DNA of 25,000 nt, from NCBI RefSeq assembly GCF_037975245.1, contig NC_092566.1, positions 15,270,001-15,295,000 on the forward strand. The letters run 5' to 3'. Origin of the DNA: Apostichopus japonicus (lineage: Eukaryota > Echinodermata > Holothuroidea > Aspidochirotida > Stichopodidae). The position numbers were made by a program, and so were the translations under genes. Numbering within the stretch: the stretch's first letter is position 1; each line of letters starts with the position of its first letter. Positions 9,758 to 23,298 of the stretch are shown piece by piece. The notes beneath the pieces were generated by a model. It saw only the letters and a list, made by a program, of their open reading frames with translations. It was not told the origin of the DNA and searched no databases.

Positions 9758-10261
9758 TTAATGTCTAAATTGAAAAGTTGGCCCCTCAATGCATGCTTTA
9801 ATGTTATCATTGCTAATACATTGTTTTATAATTTCTAATAACTGCTCCAAAGAAAAAAATATCATTTTAACTTTATGTAAACAACCAAGCACTTTTGGAT
9901 GATATTCAATAGCATTTGCCACTGAAAAATTGGCAAAATTGAAAAACAAATCTGACATAATTATGTAACCATGTAAGGATAAACCTCAGCCCGTTGAGTT
10001 TTTTGTTGCATCTGAGGACACAATGGTCTGAGTATTACTAACTATACACGGTTCAGTCAAAAAGATCATTTTACAAGTATTATTGAAATACAAACTGGAC
10101 GTGTCGCAGTGTAAGACAAAATCATTGAAGCAACAGGTCCCATCTAAGGGTAAAACTTGCCAAGGTTGTACACGGCATCTGATTTTGAGATCACAAATGA
10201 TTGTAAATCCAAAAGTGAACTTGAAGCAACCAGGCTGACAAGTCTGGTATCGAAGGAGCAC
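9758..10261 (-). other. Two unrecognised open frames within the gene B intron
   Basis: Frames of 91 codons (10261-9986) and 66 codons (9958-9758) lie head to tail on the minus strand, separated by 27 bases. The first is Cys-rich (CQPGCFKF near its start, ending DATKNSTG). Neither has a recognisable domain or clear splice sites, and both may be chance frames in AT-rich DNA. No function is proposed. Confidence 0.15.
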
Positions 10262-12060
10262 ATTGACTAATTTTGTTCTTTATTTTTCTTCTCCACAATT
10301 CAAATCCAACATTTTACTTCAACGTTGGATGGGTGGATCTAAATATGAACACATAAAATAGTGATTCCAAATAAAAAAGGCGATTACTAAAGTTTTGTAT
10401 CACTTCACATCTCCTTTTATAGGCCCTATAGGTTAAAATGAGAATATCCAATTCAATCCAAGGTCATAACAATAAGGCGAGAACTTGAATACGCGAAAAA
10501 TATACAGTACTTTGCGGGCGGAGTGCAACTATGGCATGGCAGCTGTTTGCTTCAAGTTCACTGTTGTTAACAATCTGTGACAATCTCTACGATCAATATG
10601 TCGAATAACCTACGCTATATACAAATTGTATACCACACATTTGGCCAGGATACTTAGAATTTTGTTTCTCTTTCGTCTGTCAAAAATGAATTTTTCCCTA
10701 TAGCTATATATCCTTTTAAAGCAACATCTATCAACGTGATTGGATACGCTGGTTTATCACAAGTTAAACACCTCATAAAAAGCACAAAATCTTCCAAGTT
10801 CACTTTTTTATATTCCCCCCCATCTACCCCCGTGTCCCTCCGCTTCCCGTATAACTCTTATAACCCCTTTATTTCTCCACACCTTCTGTCTTTGTCCTTC
10901 TCTAGTTTATTCCCTACCCTCTTCCCTTAATCCTTTCTTTGTCCCTCGGCAGTTTATCTCCTACCTCTCCTCTTCCCCTGTTGGTCTCTTTCTCTTCTCC
11001 ATCCCTTGTCTACTAATCCTCTTACATCTATCTCTTTGTGTTCACCTTGCTCATTCGTGTATTTGTTCCTTCTTTTACTGTTACTGTTACTTGTCATTTA
11101 GCCTCTAGAGAAGATCCTGCTAGGATCGGAATATCAGGCCAACTTACTTTTACACTTTCTCTTCCACAGGCTCTTTAGTGGATAAGCAGTTTGCTAACAG
11201 TTTTATTTTATATTTGGAACAAAACATGTACACTTCAAATGTTGTTATCTCGAAAATGATATGTTGGAAATGAATTCAACACCGTGGATGCTTAGAAAAT
11301 ATGTTCCTCGCTCACCGGTCAATTTGTTTGTAACATGGATCATTCTTTTCAATTTCTGCCTAAAAATGAAGTTGTTCTTGAAAACGTATTCTGAACTGAC
11401 AACACTGGTCTATGGTATATAATTTTATCTTTGAGCTATCTATAAAGTTAAGCCGAAATTTCGGGTACTTTGTTCAGCTTCCAAACATTTACGAACCACT
11501 CCTTCCCCCACCCCAGAAGAAAATTAAGGTATAAAGAAATTTCAGTTAAGTACAAAGAAAAAGATTATTTAAAAGAAAATTGAAAACGGCATATTTGAAG
11601 TATCGGTAAAGTAAAAAAAAAAGGAAAAAAGACATGAACAAGTGATCTCAGCATTACAAATCATGTCCACCACCAACTGAGCTCTGAAGCTCTTGGTTGG
11701 TGGCGATCCCTAATTTTTCATTTGCTGACGGTATATCGGTGAGACGCCACATCACTTTTGTATTTGTGTATGCAAGCAGGAACTCGCGAAGAAGCCTCAT
11801 TGGCTCATCAAAGCCGCAAACTGACCGAAGTCAGTCTCTTTGCACTTCGGTGCATTCGGTGCACCTTGCACTTCGGTGAAATCATGCAGGGATCAGAACC
11901 CTCCTCGCATTGGATGCAATTAAGACATTGTCAGAAAGGGCGTTCAATTAAAATTATTAGATTAATTTCGGTTATAATATCAGTACACTATATAATCGCC
12001 TTAAAACATGTACGTAAACAGGCCTTTCTAAAAAAAAAATAAAAAAAAAACATGTATACA
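10262..12060. other. Intronic sequence: pyrimidine-rich tract and small hairpins, no gene supported
   Basis: About 10815-11000 is C/T-rich on plus. A short hairpin gatcctgctaggatc (11113-11127) is framed by gcct...aggc. Around 11842-11878 the unit gcacttcggtg occurs twice in full and once in part (gcattcggtgcac between). Otherwise AT-rich single-copy DNA. Confidence 0.4.
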
Positions 12061-12205
12061 ACTGACCTCTAACAAACATCAACAAGCACTTGCAAATAAA
12101 TGATGGTTTTATACTCTAAATGCAGAAATATGAAAGATACAATATTCAAAATGGACAACTTTCGACGGAAGAAAAATAAATAAAATAAAAAAATAAGCAT
12201 CTTAC

Positions 12206-12266
12206 CGAAAGTTTTGACCGAGCAAACGATGAAGGCAAAGGCCAACAAACATCGAAGAAGCGCCAT
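12206..12266 (-). CDS. Gene B exon 1: signal peptide
   Basis: ATG at 12266 in a favourable context (cgaaacATGG) encodes MALLRCLLAFAFIVCSVKTF, a positively charged start followed by a hydrophobic core and a polar end. This is a typical secretory signal peptide, with cleavage probably at or just after this exon. After 61 bases a strong donor, G|GTAAGATG, follows. The phase-1 end matches the phase required by the acceptor at 8424 and, independently, by the gene A and C acceptors. The 5' UTR would be about 70 bases. Reading on past the donor gives a Leu/Ile/Phe-rich intronic frame with no protein character. The exon pairing is inferred from phase, strand, order and the missing signal peptide in exon 2; a transcript would settle it. 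Confidence 0.65.
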
Positions 12267-12360
12267 GTTTCGTTTTCGACTAATTTAACTTCTAGACTTT
12301 CTGGAATGTTGAAAAGCGTCGGCAAAAAGAAGATTGAGGAGGACAGGAAACAAACATTGC

Positions 12361-12368
12361 TTTTTATA
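12361..12368 (-). promoter_or_regulatory. TATA box of gene B
   Basis: TATAAAAA on the minus strand, about 100 bases before the ATG, would place the transcription start near 12338. The same region in gene C reads CATAAAAA (23404-23397) 106 bases before its ATG, so position and context are conserved. Confidence 0.5.
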
Positions 12369-12429
12369 GAAAAAAAATACAGAAATTGGAAAGACTAATT
12401 AATTAGAATATCTTTGTCGAAAAAAGGAG

Positions 12430-13456
12430 GGTAAAGTAAATCATGTGTTGTTGTCATTTTCCGATCAGAATATAAATTATATTATAGTGTATGAGTTTTT
12501 GATTTAAAGTGCCCTTCATGCCAGGTTAATGATGAAACGTTTCAAGCGACTCGAATTGCATAGCACGTCATTGGAAATCATGACCTTCGAATACATTACC
12601 ATATAGCCTCTAATACATGATTAACATATTCTATATAATTTAGTTTTCTTTTTTTTAATACTGAGAACAAAAACATCTACAGTTGTCGGTTCCTCAATTG
12701 TTTTCTAAAATTATTTTAAAGTTTCTCAAAAAAAGAGAGAAAAGGGTCAGTTTCATTCAATCGACGGAGCATTCATGCAGAGACCGTGTAAAATAAAACG
12801 TATATGTATGCCAACGATTTTGCCACCGATCACGAAGTTGCTGCCGGAGCCTGAGAAACTCCACCGGCGGTCATACGATAGCTTAAGATGCCCTCACGAA
12901 TGGCCCGATGTTTTAACGATCAGAGCCGAATTTGAACATTTCCTTTATCGTGTGTCCATCTGGTGTCAATTTCGGGACAGTGTGACGCAGGCATTAATAC
13001 ATATTTTCCAGCATTTATATTATATTCTTTCCTACTTCTTTATTACATTTGATCTACCTGTGACATCCTCACGGAGGTCAGTAGCATTAAGTAAGCATAT
13101 GCTAAGTATTAATACTATGTACCTCACGCAAATTCAACAGTGACTATACAACATTATAAACCCTGACGGAGGTACATGGTACCATCGTTCATTTGGCATG
13201 TCGGCACGGCGCAGCTTTCCCGGCCTGAGTATTCGTTTCGTAGTAAATTCATACCCAAAAACAGATATAGTTCCATCTTGCCAAGTATGCACTACAAAGG
13301 GTGGGGGAGGGGGTACTCCCGGTATTAATAACATTTACCCTGACCCAGTCCTTGCCAGACATACATCGACACTTAGTTTAAGCAACAAACGTGGAAATAT
13401 TTTGTCTTGAAAAGTAACCGAGTAAACGAGGACTCAATTGGAATCGAGATCGGATA
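12430..13456. other. Intergenic region upstream of gene B, one unrecognised frame
   Basis: This region is AT-rich. A 122-codon frame on plus (12775-13143, start MQRPCKIKRICM) has no recognised domain, signal peptide or codon evidence and is probably a chance frame. No repeat of the neighbouring blocks occurs until about 13457. Confidence 0.4.
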
Positions 13457-13640
13457 AAGTGGACTCGATGTTTCGGGTTGTGGTGTGTGGCCTAGAATAC
13501 AACCAGTGTATGCCCATACAAAAATCGAGGCCCACCTGAACATATAATCCACTTCTCGACCGATTTCATCTCGTGTATATGACATAAAACAAATTCAGTT
13601 CCATCATTGTTATACCACATCTCACACTTAAATTAATTTT
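13457..13640. repeat. Segment upstream of GAT tract 2 (pairs with 5200-5390)
   Basis: Starts gtggactcgatgtttcgggt and matches the first copy with scattered substitutions up to the start of the microsatellite. Confidence 0.8.
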
Positions 13641-13814
<174 letters not shown>

Positions 13815-14937
13815 TGGTGAAATCTCCTCGGGTATCTATTGAATATTTTACAGTTATCAATATGTGAAAGGCTATCGTACTTCCTTCTAGATTTTAGATA
13901 TATAAAATTATAAATGAATCATGACCCTTCACGACGGATTTATTATTTGGTGAAGCATCCACCAGGAAGGAAATAATTACATCCCGTGTATACCTCTAAC
14001 TTTGTCAAATGTCAAGTGAAGCTTTGGAATATTTCAGAATATACTGAAGTACTATAAATTAGTTAGCCAAGGGGAAAGGACATGTTTTTACCTCTACTTA
14101 CGGATAACCTTACACTTTGTGATAATTTATTGTACAGCAATTTGACCGTGACCATATTTTATCTTACATCACATGATAATATATCTTTAATTCAATATGC
14201 TAAATGTTAATCAAGAATAAATTAATAGCCAGCATATAGTTGCATTTTGAAGCGAACCAATTTCCTTCATTTACCAAATTAATCACCTTTTCTGTGATGT
14301 AAAAGTGCAAAGATTGTATCTAGTTTACAAGCAAGATCTTGTATGAGCTGCATTTGGGAAGTATTTGGTATAAAAACTTCATCATACACTTTAAATATTT
14401 TAAGGATTTGAACCTAGAACAACTTTAAGTCTTGTAACGATAATCATGAAAAAAAACGACATTTACTTCTAAATGTCGCTTTTTAGCCATTCTTACGCAA
14501 ACTAAATATTGTGACTTGCTCCATTTAATTATAGACTCAATATAATGATTGCAGGTCCAAGCAACAACATGTACCGTTTGATTTGTTCATTTCCATTTAT
14601 TTCGTCCTCCAAAGGGAGCGAAAATTGTTGTGGCTGTTTCTTGTGACATCTCGTGCAAGACTTCGCCAACAAAGATGTTCCAAAACTCCATATTTCTGCT
14701 CTAACCGATGTCAACATTTCTAATTGCTCGGTAACAATTTTTCATCATCCTGTTTGTACAGTGTTTGATTTTCTGATTACAATTTTGGTGGAGTCATAAT
14801 TGACCTTATTCTTAAATGGCTATGCTAAAAGTCACACTGAAACGTCATAAGGGAACTACCCATTGGTTATTCATTTGCCTCTGTTACCGTCGGTGTAAGG
14901 GTAGGTTAAGTGGTTTTGAACAATGGAATAAATTACA
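13815..14937. repeat. Left-flank duplicated block, copy 2
   Basis: Matches 5618-6729 and 16774-17885 throughout, with small indels and substitutions. It includes the decayed minus-strand frame at 14717-14529. No functional gene is supported. Confidence 0.8.
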
Positions 14938-16227
14938 TACGACCTGGGAAGAATATGACCAATACTGCGGGTGTACACTCCCCCCCCCCCTCCCCTCCCT
15001 TTCGACCTCACACAAAGTATTTTATAAACACAATCATAATTTGTGGTCTTAATTTACCTCAAAATGCACCATTTGAAGTCTAAACTTTTATTTTTCTACC
15101 CTTCTTTAAAGGTTCCATGCCCCAACGTGAATCAGTCGGAGGGGGCGGTGGGGGGGGGGGGCGGAGATGATAATATGGACACCACCTTTGAAGTACTGTG
15201 CACGTCACTTCGATGCACCCCACCCCCTCCACACCGCCACCTAGCCCTCTCTCCCTCTCTGTATTTACACACGGAACAGCCAATGCGTGTAAAGGAATGT
15301 TAAAATAAAATCCATTCAACAATAAAAAATATATATAAGCATAAGGTTGCATTGTTACAAACTAAGACTTCATTGTCGTGTCCGTTTCACTAGTTCGACT
15401 ATCTGCTAGACTGGAATTCGTCTTTTTTTGCCTCGCCTGGGACAGTGACGTGCAAAGGATTTCAAAGGTTATGGTTGCGGGGAGGGTGGGTGATTACAGA
15501 TTTCCCCGACTGAGTTAGGTAGGGGGATTGACCTTAATGAACGAGGATTTATAGGATACTAAATCCAACTAAATCACGTGACATCGTGTGTTTTTCGCTA
15601 AGAAATGAAGCCAGTCATTTTGACGCAAACAAACCTTTTCTCTGTCGATGTTAAAGTTGATCAGTATTGACCTCAAATATGCTAGTAAGTCATATAATCA
15701 AGGCCACTCATGCTATAACTTCAAAAGGCATTTCGCTGCCAATCTTTAACGTTTTTTATTTGTTGCCTCATTGAGACCATTTGTTGTCTCATTTAACACT
15801 TATATTACGTCTGGAAAAAAAAACGTGGAGATTAAAACCGACATTTATATTACAAATGTATAAACTTTAAGATTTTTTCTTATTTTTAGTAGTTAAGGGC
15901 CAAATACTGATAAGGTTTAGTGAATTAGTTTACTGAATTTTCCTCTGTTAGTTATATGACTCTTGGACCAAATATGAATATGGTTTGGCCAAACTGTGAT
16001 GTGCACTTTGAACAAAGGTCTATGAATTACGTTATGCTTTCCTTCAATACTGATCAACTTCAACCTTGACAGAGAAAAAGTTTGTTTGCGCCAGAACGAC
16101 TGGCTTCATATCTTAGCGAAAAACACACGATGTCACGTGAACTCTTGTACTCCCAAATTAATGAATGATACAAAGGTCTCTCTTTCTCTTAACTTTGGTT
16201 TGAGTTTTTTCAACTCGTTTCATATGT
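14938..16227. mobile_element. Long-inverted-repeat element, copy 2: left arm plus truncated interior
   Basis: The left arm runs from tacgacctgg (14938) to about 15567. Interior follows from 15527 through most of the nested inverted-repeat element, whose left arm is shortened as in copy 1. The interior stops at catatgtcg (16227) and gives way directly to GAT repeat. The solo-LTR region and right arm are missing. Confidence 0.75.
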
Positions 16228-17885
<1,658 letters not shown>

Positions 17886-18508
17886 TACGACCTGGGAAGA
17901 ATATGACCAATACTGCGGGTGTACACTCCCCCCCCCCCTCCCCTCCCTTTCGACCTCACACAAAGTATTTTATAAACACAATCATAATTTGTGGTCTAAA
18001 TATACCTCAAAATGCACCATTTGAAGTCTAAACTTTTATTTTTCTACCCTTCCTTAAAGGTTCCATGCCCCAAAGTGCATCAGTCGGAGGGGCATGGGGG
18101 GGTAGATGATAATTTGGACACCACCTTTGAAGTACTGTGCACGTCACTTCGATACACCCTCCACACCGCCCATTTCCCTCCCTCCCTCTTTACATTTACA
18201 CACGGAACAGCCAATGCGTATAAAGGAATGTTAAAATAAAATCCATTCAACAATAAAAAATATATATAAGCATAAGGTTGCATTGTTACAAACTAAGACT
18301 TCATTGTCGTGTCCGTTTCACTAGTTCGACTATCTGCTAGACTGGAATTCGTCTTTTTTTTTTGCGTCGCCTGGGACAGTGACGTGCACAGGATTTCAAA
18401 GGTTAGGGTTGGGGGGAGGGTGGGTGATTACAGATTTCCCCGACTGAGTTAGGTAGGGGGATTGACCTTAATGAACGAGGATTTATAGGATACTAAATCC
18501 AACTAAAT

Positions 18509-19294
18509 CTTGTATTGTGATAGTGGTTACGACATATGAAACGAGTTGAAAAAACTCAAACCAAAGTTAAGAGAAAGAGAGACCTTTGTATCATTCATTA
18601 ATTTGGGAGTACAAGAGTTCACGTGACATCGTGTTTTTTTCGCTAAGAAATGAAGCCAGTCATTTTGACGCAAACAAACCTTTTCTCTGTCGATGTTAAA
18701 GTTGATCAGTATTGACCTCAAATATGCTAGTAAGTCATATAATCAAGGCCACTCATGCTTTAACTTCAAAAGGCATTTCGCTGCCAATCTTCAAATTTTT
18801 TATTTGTTGCCTCATTGAGACCATTTGTTGTCTCATTTAACACTTATATTACGTCTGGAAAAAAAAAACGTGGAGATTAAAACCGACATTTATATTACAG
18901 ATGTATAAACTTTAAGATTTTGTTAATTTTTAGTAGTTTAGGGCAAAATACTGATAAGGTTTAGTGAATTAGTTTACTGAATTTTCCTCTGTTAGTTATA
19001 TGACTCTTGGACCAAATATGAAGATGGTTTGGCCAAACTGTGATGTGCACTTTGAACAAAGGTCTATGAATTACGTTATGCTTTCCTTCAATACTGATCA
19101 ACTTCAACCTTGACAGAGAAAAAGTTTGTTTGCGCCAGAACGACTGGCTTCATATCTTAGCGAAAAACACACGATGTCACGTGAACTCTTGTACTCCCAA
19201 ATTAATGAATGATACAAAGGTCTCTCTTTCTCTTAACTTTGGTTTGAGTTTTTTCAACTCGTTTCATATGTCGTAACCACTATCACAATACAAG
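18509..19294. mobile_element. Nested inverted-repeat element, complete copy
   Basis: Begins cttgtattgtgatagtggtt and ends with the inverse (aaccactatcacaatacaag), with arms of about 205 bp (18509-18713 and 19089-19294) around a loop of about 375 bp. There is no coding sequence. It is MITE- or foldback-like. Target-site duplication is not clear (flanks aactaaat and atatttat). Confidence 0.7.
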
Positions 19295-19720
19295 ATATTT
19301 ATTACCCTCCGTCCTGACAGATGTACTGTATCCTTGTTATTGACCCCCCCCCCCCACTCCTCTCCGTCCCGTGTCATCACTGTAACTCGAATATATTCAT
19401 TATCCTCTTGTGCAAACGTGTCGCTACTCTCGCAATGGGACTAACAAAATGTTTGGACTTGTTTAGAAGTCGTTTCTTGGAACAAATCATTCATCCACAC
19501 AGTTTTTAAAATATTTCAGTAACGGGAATAAGGAAGTCTGACCATGCACATTTTACCACTTTATTAGCGCGAAAGCAAATCAAAGAGTTTCTCAGCTGTA
19601 ACTTCAAAATCGAGTAAGTAGGGGGGGGGGGGGAGCGCTTGTACATGTGTTTGAAGATTAGATACTGGTTTCTGGTCATTTACATTACATATATTTTTTT
19701 CCGGTGGGAAGTTTGATTGT

Positions 19721-19722
<2 letters not shown>

Positions 19723-19752
<30 letters not shown>
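19723..19752. repeat. (AT)n microsatellite, short allele of 1142-1235
   Basis: About 30 bp of AT before the LTR-like segment; the paralogous tract in copy 1 is about three times longer. Confidence 0.9.
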
Positions 19753-19755
<3 letters not shown>

Positions 19756-20304
19756 GATGCCGTTGGTCATTATATATGTCGCCCTCTATTTGTCGTAGGC
19801 TACATAACGTAATAATTACAGGTCACGTGATGTCTGCTCACCAGCTCAGCTGAAGCAGACCTCAAGACTTGTGACCAGTCTTCGCTCCCGATCTGAATCG
19901 CCGTTGGTTCGGTAGTAGCCCTGGCTCCGACCATTGTGGTCGTACTTGTATCTGTCTTGTATTCGTCTTTTCTTTTGTACGTATCGTTATAGGACTCTAC
20001 TTCGGTATTGAGACCTCGTTTGTGACCATTATCGTTAAGTGCATGTTTTCTACCTATTATTGAGGGCTTCGTGCCGATGTATTGTTTGTACCGTGGCTGG
20101 TTATAGTAATAGATTGCGAAATCTACACAGCGCTTGTTCTTTACTCGTTTATCTATGTGTTATATCTTTGCATGTAATAGCGAGATTTAATGCTCGTCGT
20201 TACTAACATACAACCATCCAAGCCGCATTTGTTTCCATACCACCACCAGTCCTCAGCAGGGAATATTTGGACGCACCAGAATCTTAGACTGAGTTAGCGT
20301 TACA
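19753..20304. mobile_element. Probable solo LTR, copy 2
   Basis: 552 bp beginning TGTGATGCCG and ending GCGTTACA, flanked by atat on both sides. It is nearly identical to 1236-1788. The insertion therefore preceded duplication of the host element. No internal retrotransposon sequence is attached. Confidence 0.4.
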
Positions 20305-20489
20305 ATATATAAATCTACAATATAATAATATATGTTTTAAGGAACAGAGATGTATCTAAGAAATCAGACCGTGGATTAAGTATCATATAAATCCTCGTTC
20401 ATTAAAGTCAGTCCCCTACCTAACTCAGTCGGGGAAATCTGTAATCACCCACCCTCCCTGCAACCGCAACCTTTGAAATCCTGTGCAAG

Positions 20490-21398
20490 TCTTCATTGTC
20501 ATGTCCGTTTCACTAGTTCGACTATCTGCTAGACTGGAATTCGTCTTTTTTTTTGGGTCGCCTGGGACAGTGACGTGCACAGGATTTCAAAGGTTGGGGT
20601 TGCGGGGAGGGTGGGTGATTACAGATTTCCCCGACTGAGTTAGGTAGGGGGATTGACCTTAATGAACGAGGATTTATAGGATACTAAATCCAACTAAATC
20701 ACGTGACATCGTGTTTTTTTCGCTAAGAAATGAAGCCAGTCATTTTTACGCAAACAAGCCTTTTCTCTGTCTATGTTAAAGTTGATCAGTATTGACCTCA
20801 AATATGCTAGTAAGTCATATAATCAAGGCCACTCATGCTATAACTTCAAAAGGCATTTCGCTGCCAATCTTCAAAGTTTTTTTTATTTCTTGCCTCACTG
20901 ACACCATTTGTTGTCTCATTTAACACTCATATTACGTGTGGACAAACAACTTGGAGATTAAAACCGACATTTGTATTACAAATGTATAAACTTTAAGATG
21001 TTTTTATATTTAGTAGTTTAGGGTCAAATACTGATAAGGTTTAGTGAATTAGTTTATTGAAGTTTCCTCTGTCAATTATAACAGCAATGGGCGGTGTGGA
21101 TGTGGGGGGGGGGTGCATCGAAGTGACGTTCACAGTACTTCGAAGGTGTTGGCAAATTTTAATATCACCCTGCCCCCCGCCCCCGCCCCCCCCCCGCCCC
21201 CGCCCCCTCCGACTGATTTACGTTGGGGCATGGAACATTTAGTGAAGGGTAACAAAATATAAGTTTAGACTTCAAATGGTGCATTTTGAGCTATATTAAG
21301 ACCACAAATTATGATTGTGCTTATAAAATACTTTGTGTGAGGTCGTAAGGGAGGGGAGGGGGGGTGTACACCCGTAGTATTGGTCTTATTCTTCCCAG
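20490..21398. mobile_element. Long-inverted-repeat element, copy 4: internally deleted, about 0.9 kb
   Basis: A partial left arm (from ttcattgtcatgtccg to about 20690) is followed by only about 400 bp of interior, then at about 21086 it jumps to the outer part of the right arm (aatgggcggtgtgg), ending near 21398. The nested element's left arm is the shortened version. A C-rich run at 21168-21208 (repeated cccccgcccc) can form G-quadruplex structure on the minus strand. Confidence 0.7.
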
Positions 21399-21809
21399 GT
21401 CGTACGGCCCTATGAACCCCCCCCCCCCCGTTGCGCAAGCCCCTGGGGTGGCGATGCCGTCAAGAACAAAAGAACAGTGAGTAATTCTAAGACTCAGAAA
21501 ATATGCCTTTAAGACTGCATATTTTATATGGAAGCAAAACAAAACAATAAGAAACAACAATTCTTCGAAATAGGACACATAAAGTATTTCATGTTGAATT
21601 TGATATATTCATTGGACAAAACAAGAGATTGTACCTCTATTTTATAATGTATCATATCAAATCAATCCAGCACTATACTAACTATTAAGACACAAGGAAA
21701 AAATAAACTAACTACAGTGAGTACAGCGCACGTTTTGTATTGTCTGTAGCTCAGTGGTACGACCCGCAGTCTCGAAATCAATTACATTTCTCCTTTTCCT
21801 TGTGATGAT

Positions 21810-22099
21810 TTATTTACCAAGGGCATAACCTAAGGCAGTTTTGGCTGCATAGTTCGCCAGAGAGTGCCACCAGCTTTTCTCTTCTGGGGTTAGTTCGTCA
21901 AATCCCTCTGGATTCAACGCAGCCATTTTCTCCTCTAAGTCATCAAGCAAAGCATCTTTGTCCTACCCATCGTCTCCAGCGAAGTCCCTCTTTCCTGGCT
22001 CAATTGCTGCTGGTTTACCATGGAACCGATGAAACAGATGCTTCAAAAATCCTCGGCGAACGAGAGCATCGTCGAAAGTTTCGTCCTCCATCGGGGCAG
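21810..22099 (-). pseudogene. Gene C exon 2: peptide precursor interrupted by an in-frame stop
   Basis: Same acceptor (attattacag) and opening (Ala-Ala-Pro-Met-Glu-Asp-Glu) as gene A. Codon 43 after the Met is TAG (21965-21963), where gene A has GAG (Glu44); gene A's Arg24 codon is deleted in frame. Beyond the stop the frame stays open to the same TAA, with the spacer DELTPEEKSWWHS intact and the last peptide changed to LANYAAKTALGYALGK. The Gly-Lys amidation end is kept although four of the five histidines of the A peptide after SWW are replaced. Either a recently disabled copy or one that makes only the N-terminal cationic peptide (RR then GFLKHLFHRFHGK). A sequencing error at the single base cannot be excluded. 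Confidence 0.6.
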
Positions 22100-22304
22100 C
22101 TGTAATAATAAATATCGTATAATATGTGGTTTCATCGAATTATTTTTAATTCAGCGCGCCAATGAGAAAATAGTTTGCTGGAAAATGTAAAGCACAGATA
22201 TGTTTATGTCGGTATCTTGAGTATTAATGTGGCGGCTTGTAAATAAACCCCCCAAAATAGTACAAGGCTCAATAACGTCATGTGCGGGTTGTGATTGTCT
22301 GTGT

Positions 22305-22556
22305 GGTGTGTGGGGGAGGGGGAGGGGTTGGTGTCGACGAGGGGGCTCCAGGAGGTGATGATGAGGGATAGAAGGGGACATGCAAGGCTAGGTGGAATAG
22401 GGTGGGGGACAATGGAAGATCGAGAAAAACAGTGAAGGCGAGGGGCGAGGTTGGATGAAAGTGGGAGGGGTGGGACATCGACAAAGAGGGGAGAAGCAAA
22501 GGAAAGAGAGACGAGAGGTGGAAAGAGGGAGAGGTGAAGGGAGAGTACACTTTAGC
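22305..22556. repeat. Purine-rich tract, second copy
   Basis: Matches 3660-3912 with small deletions, for example loss of the atttggtg that gene A's block has after ccaggag. It lies in the gene C intron. Confidence 0.7.
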
Positions 22557-22575
22557 GTTTAATAAAAACCATTAT

Positions 22576-23101
22576 CAGGGATGTGCCCAGGACTTCCTGA
22601 GTGCCGGGTATACTGATCGCCGTCCTGGGGGAGGGGTCTAAGTGGGAGGGTGTGACCCCCTCCCCTTTGAGAAATTTTTCGATTTATGAAGGTGCTCAGA
22701 TGCCAAATGCTGGCACTTGTGTAGCTTGTCAAGCACATACACAAGTACTATAGTTTGCTAACAATTTACATTTTTAAAAACTTTTTTAGTGAAATATATT
22801 ACGTACCTGGTAAAAGTTATGATATAGTTTGTTTCAAAGAGATTTTACAAGGGACCGATTGAGAGCCGTAAGTAATGTTTCTCGCATGGGTAACTGATGC
22901 AGTATTAGTCAGTATGACTTTGGCATATAGGCTAGGCCCAATTTATGTTGAATATATTGTTAGGAATGTCGGGATTTTAGATGAAAATAGTGCTGGGCGG
23001 TATATAAACGATTTTTTTAAGACAGTTCTGGGCGGTAATATTTAGTGCTGGGCGGGGCCGCCCAGTGCCGCCTAGTGCCACCCAGCGTAGGCACATCCCT
23101 A
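22576..23101. mobile_element. hAT-like non-autonomous element, second copy
   Basis: Same CAGGGATGTGCC and GGCACATCCCTA ends as 3941-4454. CATTAT precedes it; after the right end an extra ca precedes cattat. Near the right end the unit gcccagtgccgcc/tagtgccaccc is expanded by about one repeat compared with the first copy. Confidence 0.6.
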
Positions 23102-23250
23102 CACATTATGTTTACTAGTTGGCTATGCACTATACTAGGAGTGTTCTCTTCCTCTAGAAAGGAGAAACTGGCACAATCAAGGATGCCGATTCCAACTAAC
23201 ATACATATACATTCGTCCACACACACACGCACTAACATAAATGGTAATAC

Positions 23251-23298
23251 CTGCTAAGGAGAAACAGTTTATAACATGAACCCATAAAGAACTGCCAT
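23251..23298 (-). pseudogene. Gene C exon 1 candidate: start codon and broken signal-peptide region
   Basis: ATG at 23298 in the context ctaaacATGGC matches the gene B start (cgaaacATGGC). The codons read Met-Ala-Val-Leu-Tyr-Gly-Phe-Met-Leu then TAA, against Met-Ala-Leu-Leu-Arg-Cys-Leu-Leu in B. A possible donor (CAG|GTATTA) is at 23251-23250, but the length (48) gives the wrong phase. The TAA is TTA in the gene A remnant, so the stop is specific to C. The homology of the upstream 5' UTR supports this being the true first exon; the exon is probably dead. Confidence 0.4.

Larger units (their letters stand above)
17886..20490. mobile_element. Long-inverted-repeat element, copy 3: complete left arm and interior, stub of right arm
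   Basis: Left arm 17886-18508, interior 18461-20412, and then only about 100 bp of right arm before the sequence turns back into a left arm at about 20490. It is the best-preserved interior in the window, including a complete nested inverted-repeat element and the LTR-like segment. No coding sequence for mobility is seen. Confidence 0.75.
21399..23286. repeat. Right-flank duplicated block carrying gene C (paired with 2758-4640)
   Basis: Near-identical to the first right-flank block, including the tRNA-like relic (21742), exon 2, purine-rich tract and hAT-like element. The stretch 21399-21741 has no gene. Divergence is concentrated at the C-terminal coding part of exon 2. Confidence 0.85.

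Noticed and set aside
11101-11145. Hammerhead-ribozyme-like arrangement around the gatcctgctaggatc hairpin
   Set aside because: The CTGATGA core is absent and the flanking gcct/aggc pair with each other, which does not fit hammerhead topology.
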